This document shows positions 1 through 5,577 of a stretch of 5,778 nt of DNA, one piece after another (position 1 is the first letter of the stretch; every line of letters begins with the position of its first letter). The stretch is from positions 1 to 5,778 of the forward strand of contig JAUNSQ010000016.1 in the NCBI GenBank assembly GCA_030539135.1. Reading direction: 5' to 3'. The DNA is from Synergistaceae bacterium. Lineage in GTDB: Bacteria; Synergistota; Synergistia; Synergistales; Synergistaceae. Position numbers and translations under genes: made by a program. The notes beneath the pieces were generated by a model that worked only from the letters and a program-made list of their open reading frames with translations, was not told where the DNA came from and made no database searches.

Positions 1-543
1 CTTGGCTGCTTCCTGCAGGCGGTCATCGTCTACTCTGGACTTGTAACTCTCTTTACCAGAAGATCTCCAATGTGGTTCTTCGGAGGAGTCAAAGAAGCAA
101 TGCTCGCCGCGTTCGTTACGCGTTCAAGCTCCGCGACACTCCCTATATCAATGAAAAATGTTCAGGAAAATCTCGGCGTTTCCGAGAAAGTATCTTCTTT
201 CGTCCTCCCGCTGGGAGCCACGATCAACATGGACGGCACTGCGCTCTATCAGGGTGTTTGCGCGCTCTTTGTCGCTCAGGCATTTGGCGTTCCACTTTCC
301 TTCGGAGCGCAGGTAGGGATACTGCTCACCGCAACGCTGGCTTCCATCGGCACAGCTGGCGTTCCTGGCGCGGGACTTATCATGCTTTCGATGGTCCTTA
401 CATCTGCAGGACTCCCGATTGAAGGCATTGGACTCGTTGCAGGGATCGACGCCGTGCTTGACATGGCCCGTACATGCGTCAACGTCACAGGCGATATGTG
501 CTGCTCAACGGTAGTAGCTAAAACTGAGGGAGAAAACATCTAA
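1..543 (+). CDS. Sodium:dicarboxylate/amino-acid symporter (DAACS family), C-terminal part
   Basis: Inner-membrane secondary transporter that couples uptake of an acidic amino acid or C4-dicarboxylate to Na+ or H+. The reading frame is open from the first base, so the N-terminal half lies outside the window; 180 of the usual 400 or so residues are present. Visible in order: the serine-rich tip of hairpin HP1 (SSSATLP, residues 42-48), the NMDGT cation/substrate motif of TM7 (76-80), the glycine-rich HP2 loop (SIGTAGVPGAG), and TM8 with D150, D154, R157, T158, N161 and D165. These match the substrate-binding pattern of the archaeal aspartate transporter GltPh. The TM8 arginine is the residue that pairs with the substrate side-chain carboxylate, so an acidic substrate is favoured over a neutral one (inference). 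Family assignment is firm; exact substrate and coupling ion are not determined. An intrinsic terminator follows 30 bp after the stop. Confidence 0.95.
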   Translation, partial: LGCFLQAVIVYSGLVTLFTRRSPMWFFGGVKEAMLAAFVTRSSSATLPISMKNVQENLGVSEKVSSFVLPLGATINMDGTALYQGVCALFVAQAFGVPLSFGAQVGILLTATLASIGTAGVPGAGLIMLSMVLTSAGLPIEGIGLVAGIDAVLDMARTCVNVTGDMCCSTVVAKTEGENI

Positions 544-573
544 CCTATTCTATCGTTTGTCAACATTCAGAAC

Positions 574-603
574 AGCCCTGCCGTTTGGCAGGGCTTAATT
601 TTT
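574..603 (+). terminator. Intrinsic terminator of the symporter gene
   Basis: A perfect 9-bp stem (AGCCCTGCC at 574-582, GGCAGGGCT at 587-595) closes a 4-base GTTT loop and is followed by TAA and a run of five T (599-603). It lies 30 bp after the symporter stop codon, and the T-tract orientation fits + strand transcription. Confidence 0.93.
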
Positions 604-634
604 ATCTGTGCCACAATGATACTTTTAAGAATAC

Positions 635-665
635 AAAAAAGAACTTCCCCACTTTGAGGAAGTCC
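635..665 (-). terminator. Intrinsic terminator of the tRNA operon
   Basis: Read on the - strand, GGACTTCC pairs with GGAAGTTC (8 pairs including one G-U) around a loop of about 9 bases, followed directly by six T (complement of 635-640). It lies 10 bp past the CCA end of tRNA-Arg. The T-tract orientation assigns it to the - strand tRNA transcript, not to the symporter. Confidence 0.88.
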
Positions 666-675
666 TTGATATTTC

Positions 676-752
676 TGGCGCGCCGGACAAGATTTGAACT
701 CGTAACCTTTAGATCCGTAGTCTAACGCTCTATCCAGTTGAGCTACCGGCGC
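676..752 (-). tRNA. tRNA-Arg (anticodon ACG)
   Basis: A 77-nt cloverleaf on the - strand. The 7-bp acceptor stem is GCGCCGG/CCGGCGC, the D-arm GCTC/GAGC, and the anticodon stem TTAGA/TCTAA with loop CTACGGA. The T-arm ACGAG/CTTGT, with one G-U pair, encloses TTCAAAT. The discriminator is G and the CCA end is encoded. Anticodon ACG (complement of 716-718) reads CGN codons after A34 is deaminated to inosine, as known for bacterial tRNA-Arg(ACG). It is the second gene of a two-tRNA operon, 13 bp after tRNA-Ser. Confidence 0.97.
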
Positions 753-765
753 ATGTACAGTTATA

Positions 766-861
766 TGGCGGTGAGGCAGGGATTTGAACCCTGGAGGGAG
801 GTTTGTGCCCCCCTACCCGCTTAGCAGGCGAGCGCCTTCAGCCTAGCTCGGCCACCTCACC
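766..861 (-). tRNA. tRNA-Ser (anticodon GCT)
   Basis: A 96-nt class II tRNA on the - strand. The acceptor stem is GGTGAGG/CCTCACC, the anticodon loop is CTGCTAA with anticodon GCT (reads AGC/AGU), and the long variable arm has a G-rich/C-rich stem. The T-arm is CAGGG/CCCTG around TTCAAAT, the discriminator is G, and CCA is encoded (766-768). The long variable arm is the serine identity feature. It is the first gene of the operon, starting a few bases after the expected transcription start. Confidence 0.97.
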
Positions 862-876
862 TCACCAACAGGAGCT

Positions 877-905
877 ATTTTATTCTGCATCCACTGCTTT
901 GTCAA
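877..905 (-). promoter_or_regulatory. Sigma-70 promoter of the tRNA-Ser/tRNA-Arg operon
   Basis: On the - strand, TTGACA (complement of 900-905, a full -35 consensus) is separated by exactly 17 bases from TAAAAT (complement of 877-882, one mismatch to TATAAT). The expected start near 870 leaves about 9 nt of leader before tRNA-Ser at 861. Strength and placement suit a stable-RNA operon. Confidence 0.88.
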
Positions 906-931
906 TACAAAATCAGACGCAGGGGCAATTT

Positions 932-951
932 TACCGCATATATATGCGATA
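932..951. repeat. AT-centred palindrome between the SurA-like gene and the tRNA promoter
   Basis: CGCATATATATGCG (935-948) is a perfect 14-bp inverted repeat, extendable to 932-951 with one imperfect (G-U on the - strand RNA) step. It lies 10-30 bp past the stop of the SurA-like gene and about 27 bp upstream of the tRNA -35 box. No T-tract follows on the - strand, so it is not a standard intrinsic terminator. It could be a 3'-end stabilising hairpin or a protein-binding dyad. The palindrome is seen; the role is unknown. Confidence 0.45.
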
Positions 952-960
952 CAATAACTG

Positions 961-1992
961 TTATTTTTTATCCGCCGACGTCGCGGGAGTTGTCGCCTTT
1001 GGAGTTTCAAACAAGGCTTCGTCCAATATTTTGACCTTCGCCCTATCCCTCATATCCTTGAAAAATTTATTCTGAGCCGACTGCATCATCTGCGATTTTA
1101 TCGCATTTACAACATCGCCGCTGACCTCATCGAACGTCATAACTCTCGCTGGTGTTTTGCCGTGATTGATAGCAACATAAGTAACGCCTTTGCCGATAGA
1201 AAGCAGCGATGCTTTGTTAGGCTGGAGCTCCTGTATACCCTTAAGCGTAGGATTTTGTTTGATCATGGCGTCCGTAAGGACTATCGGCGACGCAAGCGGC
1301 GTTGAATTTTCGATGTCGGCTTTGTGTTCGTCCATTATCTTATCCCAGTTAGCCCCGTCAGATATTGCTTTCTGCGCAAGTTTGGCGGCTTCGATGTTCT
1401 TGAACGCGGCAATATTCACGCTGTAGCCTGCCGGCCTCTTGTAAAGTATATCCTTCGCCGTCTGATAGAATATACGAGCTTGGTTATCTGAGACCTTGAT
1501 CTCATTTGCGATAGATTCCATCAACTTCTGCTGCGACAGCTGCTCCGCGATCTCGGCCTTTACCTGCTTCTCTGTCACGCCATTGCGTTCCAGGTGGAGT
1601 TTGAATTCTTCGCGCGTTGGGAAGCTGTCCATGATTTTTGAGTACTGCGCGTTGATATCGTCATCGCTGACTTTTATATTTCTATTTTTTATCTCTCTTG
1701 CGATTTCTTCCTGAACTATCATGCTGTCTAGGACGGCTTTTCTGATTTGCGGCATGTCCCCAGATGTTATATCCTTCTGGCTGACGCGTTCGGCCATACT
1801 GGCAATGCCCTTTTCGATATCAGAACGCATAATGTCTTTTCCGTCAACTTCTGCTACAGCATAATCTGTATTCTCCGAACCGCGGCCGCTCGATTTTGAA
1901 TACATTCCATAACCGGCGAAGCAGGATACGACAAACAAGACTATGACCGTTATCATTATTCCTTTTACATGTTCTCTCATATACCTTAACAA
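961..1992 (-). CDS. SurA/PpiD-like membrane-anchored periplasmic chaperone (SurA N-terminal domain protein)
   Basis: 343 residues. Residues 1-10 are positively charged; about 11-30 are a hydrophobic segment (VIVLFVVSCFAGYG) that resembles the PpiD-type signal anchor, putting the bulk of the protein outside the inner membrane. VVSC ending at Cys24 also fits a loose lipobox, so a lipoprotein is the alternative. Residues 44-185 look like a SurA N-terminal helical chaperone domain, opening with VAEVDGKDI and rich in charged helices. Residues 190-305 occupy the place of a parvulin PPIase domain, but the usual histidine (HIL-type strand) and the GG-LG motif are not visible, so isomerase activity is doubtful. 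The C-terminus is a Thr/Ala/Lys tail. The start is TTG at 1992-1990, chosen because AGGAGG (complement of 2003-2008) lies 10 nt upstream; the ATG at 1980 has no properly spaced site. It has its own promoter. The likely role is folding or quality control of exported proteins (inference). Confidence 0.8.
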   Translation of the reverse strand: MLRYMREHVKGIMITVIVLFVVSCFAGYGMYSKSSGRGSENTDYAVAEVDGKDIMRSDIEKGIASMAERVSQKDITSGDMPQIRKAVLDSMIVQEEIAREIKNRNIKVSDDDINAQYSKIMDSFPTREEFKLHLERNGVTEKQVKAEIAEQLSQQKLMESIANEIKVSDNQARIFYQTAKDILYKRPAGYSVNIAAFKNIEAAKLAQKAISDGANWDKIMDEHKADIENSTPLASPIVLTDAMIKQNPTLKGIQELQPNKASLLSIGKGVTYVAINHGKTPARVMTFDEVSGDVVNAIKSQMMQSAQNKFFKDMRDRAKVKILDEALFETPKATTPATSADKK

Positions 1993-2002
1993 GGAAAATC
2001 AT

Positions 2003-2008
2003 CCTCCT
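2003..2008 (-). promoter_or_regulatory. Shine-Dalgarno that sets the TTG start of the SurA-like gene
   Basis: Reads AGGAGG on the - strand, 10 nt before TTG (1992-1990) and 22 nt before the first in-frame ATG (1980-1978). This favours the TTG start. An ATG at 2002-2000 is out of frame. Confidence 0.75.
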
Positions 2009-2045
2009 CAATAATAAAAACCACTGTTACCGATGCAACCGCATA

Positions 2046-2074
2046 ATAATACGATAGAGCACCCAACATGTCAA
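2046..2074 (-). promoter_or_regulatory. Sigma-70 promoter for the SurA-like gene, overlapping the end of ribF
   Basis: On the - strand, TTGACA (complement of 2069-2074) has a full -35 match and contains the TGA stop codon of ribF (2073-2071). After a 17-base spacer comes TATTAT (complement of 2046-2051, one mismatch from TATAAT). The predicted start near 2039 gives a leader of roughly 45-50 nt before the TTG start codon. This lets the chaperone gene be expressed separately from the upstream infB-ribF operon. Confidence 0.82.
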
Positions 2075-2997
2075 AGCAGCGCTTCAAAATCTTTTAGAAT
2101 AGCGCCGCGATTGTCCGATATATATTCGGCAGAGACTTCTTTAATATTTTTTATGTCTTTCCTAAGCTGCGCTGCCAGTTCTCTCTCGCTTGAAAACTTT
2201 ATTTCGCCGCGATTTCTTGCAATTAGAAAAACGACAAGGGCTTTTTCATAAAGGTTCCCCTTATAACCTATCACGTGAGCCTCGCATCTAAGCGGTCTCG
2301 CTCCTTCAAACGTGGGATTATGCCCAATGTTGAGCGCGGTGGGCAGCCATCCTCCATCAATATAGACCAACGCGGAATAGCTTCCAATCGCGGGGTAAAG
2401 TTTTCCTTGCTCGGTCGAAATATTTGCCGTGGGGTACTGCATCAGACGGCCTCGCGCGTCTCCATGCGTTACCTTGCCAGAGATAAAATATGGATGACCA
2501 AGCATCTCGCCAGCTGCTGGGACATGCCCCTCGTCTACAAGGTCTCGTATCGCGCTGCTGTTGACCGTCGTTCCGTTCATCCTATACGACGGCAGCGCGT
2601 CAAATGTCCAGTCGCGCTCTCTGCAAAGTTTGAACAAAAAGTCCGTATCGCCCGACCTATTTTTGCCAAACCTAAAGTTTTCTCCAACGACAAGTCCCTC
2701 AATATCGAATTTGCTGTCAATAAAGTCAACAAATTCGTTTGGCGTCATGTTCGCTAATTTTCTGTCAAATGGGATCCTGCACAGCGTAGGGATACCAAAA
2801 TAATCCGCCAGTATGTCACGTTCACGCTCCAGAAATAATGACTTGAAACTGTCCCTGTTGAAAAGCTCCTGAGGATGCCCCAGAAAGGTCATTACGCCCC
2901 ACGAGGTGTTGTTCTCTTCAGCCCTTGCCTCGGCAACGGAGAATAATTGTCTGTGCCCTACATGAAAACCGTCGAACGCACCCAGAGCGTATATCAT
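2071..2997 (-). CDS. ribF: Bifunctional riboflavin kinase / FAD synthetase
   Basis: Cytosolic enzyme that phosphorylates riboflavin to FMN and then adenylates FMN to FAD. The 308 residues match the usual length of about 300. The N-terminal nucleotidyltransferase domain shows FDGFHVGH (residues 8-15, the GxHxGH nucleotide-binding motif), VVGENFRFGKNRSGD (103-117) and the NSSAIR motif (146-151). The C-terminal kinase domain shows GRLMQYPTANI (183-193), a YPAIGSY strand and CEAHV with the expected catalytic glutamate. Odd points: TFLGHP (37-42) where the family usually has TF-[DE]-PHP, and GYKG after the catalytic Glu where an acidic residue is common. The ATG at 2997 overlaps the truB stop as ATGA (4 bp), with GAGGG 9 nt upstream, so translational coupling is expected. 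The start leaves very few residues ahead of the first strand, somewhat shorter than many homologues. Last gene of the operon. Confidence 0.93.
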   Translation of the reverse strand: MIYALGAFDGFHVGHRQLFSVAEARAEENNTSWGVMTFLGHPQELFNRDSFKSLFLERERDILADYFGIPTLCRIPFDRKLANMTPNEFVDFIDSKFDIEGLVVGENFRFGKNRSGDTDFLFKLCRERDWTFDALPSYRMNGTTVNSSAIRDLVDEGHVPAAGEMLGHPYFISGKVTHGDARGRLMQYPTANISTEQGKLYPAIGSYSALVYIDGGWLPTALNIGHNPTFEGARPLRCEAHVIGYKGNLYEKALVVFLIARNRGEIKFSSERELAAQLRKDIKNIKEVSAEYISDNRGAILKDFEALL

Positions 2998-3932
2998 TTT
3001 GAGACGCCCTCGCTTGCAATCACATTGACTTTTGGAGCTGCCATAAATGTCTCAGCTTTACGCGTGAGCGCGCAGATCGAAAAAATTTTGTCGGATGAAA
3101 GGATAACGCAATTATTGCTTGATGAAAATATCGCGAAATTCTCGCGTGGCAGCATGTACAATGGTAAACTCTGTCCATTTTTGAGCAGGTCATAATTTTT
3201 TTCCGCAACATTATATGAAGCAGCCGAGGAACAAAGAGACGAGATAGGATATAGGATTTCTTTTATATTACCCGCGTTCATCGCCGCTATCTCGTCAAAT
3301 TTATGACAGCGTTCATCGGTGAATATCCCTGCGCTCTTCCTGTGAAGTTTTGAAACATGCGCCGCGCTCCCAAGTTTGCGGCCAATGTCGCGCGCGAAGC
3401 TCCTTATGTACGTTCCTTTGCGGCAGTCTACCGTAAAGGCGACCCTGCCGTCTTCGCTTATATCACAATTTCTTGTGGTTCTTAAAAAAAACACCGGCTT
3501 GGCCTTTATATCGACGGTCGAACCGCCGCGCGAAAGCCTGTGCGCTCTTTTACCGTCGACATGGACAGCCGACACCTGGGGCGGGATCTGCATCTGCCAA
3601 CCAAAAAATGACGCCGATACCTCGTCTATTACGGCATTAGATAGGCCGCTCCACTCTTTTTCAATTGTAATCTCGCCTGACGCGTCGTCCGTAGACGTCT
3701 CACTGCCAAACTGCACCTCGACTTCGTAACGTTTAGGCATGGAAACGATAAAATCACTCAGCCTCGTCGCTTGCCCCAAGAGCAGGACAAGCACACCGGA
3801 AGCAGTCGAATCCAACGTTCCGCCGTGACCAACCTTAACGTCTCTGCCGCATATATGCTTTACGATTTCAACACACTGCGTACTGCGGATGCCTAAAGGT
3901 TTATTTATCGGAAGTATCCCTGTCATCAACAT
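2994..3932 (-). CDS. truB: tRNA pseudouridine(55) synthase
   Basis: Converts U55 in the T-loop of tRNAs to pseudouridine. 312 residues, a normal length. Seen: INKPLGI (9-15); GHGGTLDSTASGVL (35-48) with the catalytic aspartate at D41; KRYEVEVQFGSETSTDDASGEI (from 67) with the stacking tyrosine Y69; IPPQVSAVHVDG (116-127); KGTYIRSFARDIG (172-184). The C-terminal 90 or so residues are poorly conserved, as expected. Several usually conserved positions differ: Ser42 in place of the Pro after the catalytic Asp, V120 and H124 in the PP-x-[YF]-SA-x-K segment, and AHRLSRGG in place of the Y-x-x-AR-x-G motif. The core catalytic residues are intact. The start at 3932 overlaps nrnA by 32 bp; an ATG two codons later (3926) is equally possible, and neither has a strong Shine-Dalgarno, so coupling to nrnA translation is likely. 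Confidence 0.93.
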   Translation of the reverse strand: MLMTGILPINKPLGIRSTQCVEIVKHICGRDVKVGHGGTLDSTASGVLVLLLGQATRLSDFIVSMPKRYEVEVQFGSETSTDDASGEITIEKEWSGLSNAVIDEVSASFFGWQMQIPPQVSAVHVDGKRAHRLSRGGSTVDIKAKPVFFLRTTRNCDISEDGRVAFTVDCRKGTYIRSFARDIGRKLGSAAHVSKLHRKSAGIFTDERCHKFDEIAAMNAGNIKEILYPISSLCSSAASYNVAEKNYDLLKNGQSLPLYMLPRENFAIFSSSNNCVILSSDKIFSICALTRKAETFMAAPKVNVIASEGVSK

Positions 3933-4899
3933 ATTTTTCTAATTCAGCCCTTAATTTTGAGAGCGCGTCGTCAAAGGCGCCAATAATTTTTGCTCCGGCC
4001 GCGCACGCATGCCCGCCGCCTCCGAAGAGGCCGGCGATATCTCTTGCGTTGTAAGGAGTTCTTGTCCTTATACTGACCTTATTCGCTGCAGAAGTCTCAC
4101 AGAGGAAAGCCCCTATCATAACCCCACGTATCCTCATGAGCATGTTCACAAGTCCGTCAACAGAACTGGCGTCGGCGTCCGCGTTATGCATGTCGGCGTT
4201 ACGCAGCCAAAATAACGCGACCTTACCTTCTCTGAGCAGTTCCGTATTCATAAAAGCCCTTCCCCAAAGCTTTAAGATCGGCATTGTCAAATTCTCGTTG
4301 ACGAAATCATCCATCTTTGCTTGGTCTGCCCCAGCTGTCAGTAATTTAGAAGCGCAGATATGGCTGTGAGGGGTAGTCGATGTAAACCTGAAATTGCCGT
4401 TGTCCGTGGACAGCCCCACATATAACGCGTTTGCCTCGCCCTGTGTAACGCCAAATCCTCCGTTGACAAACAAGTCAGTTACTATCTCCGCTGTCGCCGA
4501 CGCTTCTGGAATTACCAAATTGACAGTTCCATATTTTTCGTTATCCGCATGATGGTCGATGTTTACTATGGGAGCATTTAAGCCTGACAATCCGTCTACA
4601 GACCTCGCCAACGTGCTTGTGTCTACAGATATCACAAGCGTTCCATCAGTATAAGCGTCGCCTACTTTAGGTATTCGCGTATATTTATCGGCATAAGGGA
4701 GAAAGTCATATCGCGACGGGAACTGCGACTTCCCACATATCTTGACGTCTTTGCCAAGGCGAAGCGCAAGCGAATAAAGCGCCAGCGCGCAGCCAAGCGT
4801 ATCCCCGTCTGGGTTCTCGTGGCACAGCAACAGCCACGAAGAACTAGTCCTCATCAACTTAAGTATTTCAGCAAACTGGCTGTCATTTATCACTGTCAT
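3901..4899 (-). CDS. nrnA: DHH/DHHA1 phosphoesterase, NrnA-like (oligoribonuclease / pAp phosphatase)
   Basis: Predicted cytosolic Mn-dependent phosphoesterase that degrades nanoRNA and may dephosphorylate 3'-phosphoadenosine 5'-phosphate. 332 residues, as usual for the family. The DHH domain carries all metal-binding motifs: HENPDGD (H27, D31, D33), SVDTST (D93), NIDHHADN (D115, H116, H117) and LSTDNGNF (D166). The C-terminal DHHA1 domain ends with the substrate-binding GGGGHACAAGA (293-303). The ATG at 4899 overlaps the rbfA stop by 4 bp (ATGA), with AGGA about 8 nt upstream; the 3' end overlaps truB. A DHH gene between rbfA and truB is a common bacterial arrangement. The symbol is by family and context; related cyclic-dinucleotide-cleaving DHH proteins cannot be fully excluded from sequence alone. 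Confidence 0.88.
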   Translation of the reverse strand: MTVINDSQFAEILKLMRTSSSWLLLCHENPDGDTLGCALALYSLALRLGKDVKICGKSQFPSRYDFLPYADKYTRIPKVGDAYTDGTLVISVDTSTLARSVDGLSGLNAPIVNIDHHADNEKYGTVNLVIPEASATAEIVTDLFVNGGFGVTQGEANALYVGLSTDNGNFRFTSTTPHSHICASKLLTAGADQAKMDDFVNENLTMPILKLWGRAFMNTELLREGKVALFWLRNADMHNADADASSVDGLVNMLMRIRGVMIGAFLCETSAANKVSIRTRTPYNARDIAGLFGGGGHACAAGAKIIGAFDDALSKLRAELEKYVDDRDTSDK

Positions 4900-5270
4900 T
4901 CTTTTTCCTGAACGCTTTCTTTCGTTGAATCCATGGCTGCGATACGATCCAGAAGTTCGTCCATCTCGCGAGCTTTTGCTTCTGAATCATCATAGACAAA
5001 GTGTAGTTCAGGAATCGTCCTCAGGTGCATCTCTTTCCCTAAGTACGCCCGCAAAGGCGCAGCAGCCATATCTAAAGCCACTTGCACATCATCTTTAGAT
5101 GAAACGTCTATCAACGTATAAAATACTTTCGCAAAACCTAGGTCTCTCGATACGTTCACCTTTGTTAATATCGCATCCCGCACCTTGTCGTTTTTGATGC
5201 GAGTCTGCAGCATATCAGAAATCAGTCGCAGAAATTCCTTATTGATCCTCGGTATACGATAAGTCACCAT
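4896..5270 (-). CDS. rbfA: 30S ribosome-binding factor RbfA
   Basis: Small KH-fold protein that binds free 30S subunits and helps mature the 5' end of 16S rRNA. 124 residues from the chosen start. Seen: RIPRINKEF at the N-terminus, the VSRDLGFAKVFYT strand, LRAYLGKEMHLRTIPELHFVYDDS (the family's LR-x-x-L-x-LR-x-x-PEL-x-F-x-x-D signature), then a charged C-terminal helix ending EKE. I chose ATG at 5270 instead of the TTG at 5276: the GGGAGG Shine-Dalgarno (complement of 5280-5285) is 9 nt from the ATG but only 3 nt from the TTG. It overlaps the DUF503 gene by 32 bp at its 5' end and nrnA by 4 bp at its 3' end. Position right after infB is the conserved context. Confidence 0.93.
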   Translation of the reverse strand: MVTYRIPRINKEFLRLISDMLQTRIKNDKVRDAILTKVNVSRDLGFAKVFYTLIDVSSKDDVQVALDMAAAPLRAYLGKEMHLRTIPELHFVYDDSEAKAREMDELLDRIAAMDSTKESVQEKE

Positions 5271-5574
5271 AGGCAATTACCTCCCATGTGAAATCAATTA
5301 ACTCAAACTCTCCGTCGTTCTCTTCCCTTTGGCTAAGGTACTTCTCTAAATTTCGCATACGTTCCTCAAGTTCCGCCCTTGCAGAACCACACGCGGCAAA
5401 ACCAAGCCTAACGCCGCTCATATCTTCGGCCTTCGGCGAGACATCGGCGTATGAGACATTAAATCGGCTTCGCGCCCCGTCGATAAGAGATTTAACGACA
5501 TGCCTCCGATCTTTGAGAGTGGCCGCGCAGTATAAACTCAAAGCGCATTCGCCCGCTGCGATCCAATGCGGCAT
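5239..5574 (-). CDS. DUF503 / YlxP-family protein
   Basis: Small cytosolic protein of 111 residues, of uncharacterised molecular function. It is recognised by the family signature LKDRRHVVKSLIDGARSRFNVSYADV (about residues 20-46; the common form is LK-[DE]-KR-x-V-[VI]-K and FNVS-[VI]-[AS]-E) and by its place between infB and rbfA, where ylxP genes sit in many bacteria. The rest alternates short strands and helices, including an acidic, helical stretch AELEERMRNLEKYLSQREEN, and there is a C-terminal extension of about 15 residues relative to typical 90-95-residue members. The ATG at 5574 follows the tandem stop of infB directly; only a weak GGA-type ribosome site precedes it, consistent with reinitiation. 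A role in ribosome assembly or tRNA binding is suggested only by neighbours. Confidence 0.9.
   Translation of the reverse strand: MPHWIAAGECALSLYCAATLKDRRHVVKSLIDGARSRFNVSYADVSPKAEDMSGVRLGFAACGSARAELEERMRNLEKYLSQREENDGEFELIDFTWEVIAYGDLSYTEDQ
5280..5285 (-). promoter_or_regulatory. Shine-Dalgarno that sets the rbfA start
   Basis: Reads GGGAGG on the - strand, inside neither the DUF503 stop nor the rbfA start but within the DUF503 coding region. It is 9 nt from ATG (5270-5268) and 3 nt from the upstream TTG, so it supports the ATG. Confidence 0.75.
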
Positions 5575-5577
5575 TTA

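Noticed and set aside
72..539. Alternative frames on both strands across the symporter gene.
   Set aside because: The frame at 1-543 carries the family motifs in order; the others are shadows in a GC-balanced coding region.
676..861. tRNA pair as a phage or island attachment site.
   Set aside because: No integrase, no direct repeat of a tRNA 3' end, and no foreign genes nearby; both sides are housekeeping genes.
803..1075. Open frame of 90 codons on the + strand.
   Set aside because: It runs through tRNA-Ser, the tRNA promoter and the 3' end of the SurA-like gene in antisense, with no ribosome site or recognisable protein.
1996..2040. Possible intrinsic terminator after ribF: a weak GTTGC/GTAAC hairpin with TTTTT some bases later on the - strand.
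   Set aside because: The stem is only five pairs including a G-U, and the T-run is separated from it by several bases. It also lies within the predicted leader of the SurA-like gene.
2275..2757. Open frame of 160 codons on the + strand, antisense to ribF.
   Set aside because: The - strand frame carries every RibF motif; the + strand translation resembles no family I know and is a shadow of the opposite coding.
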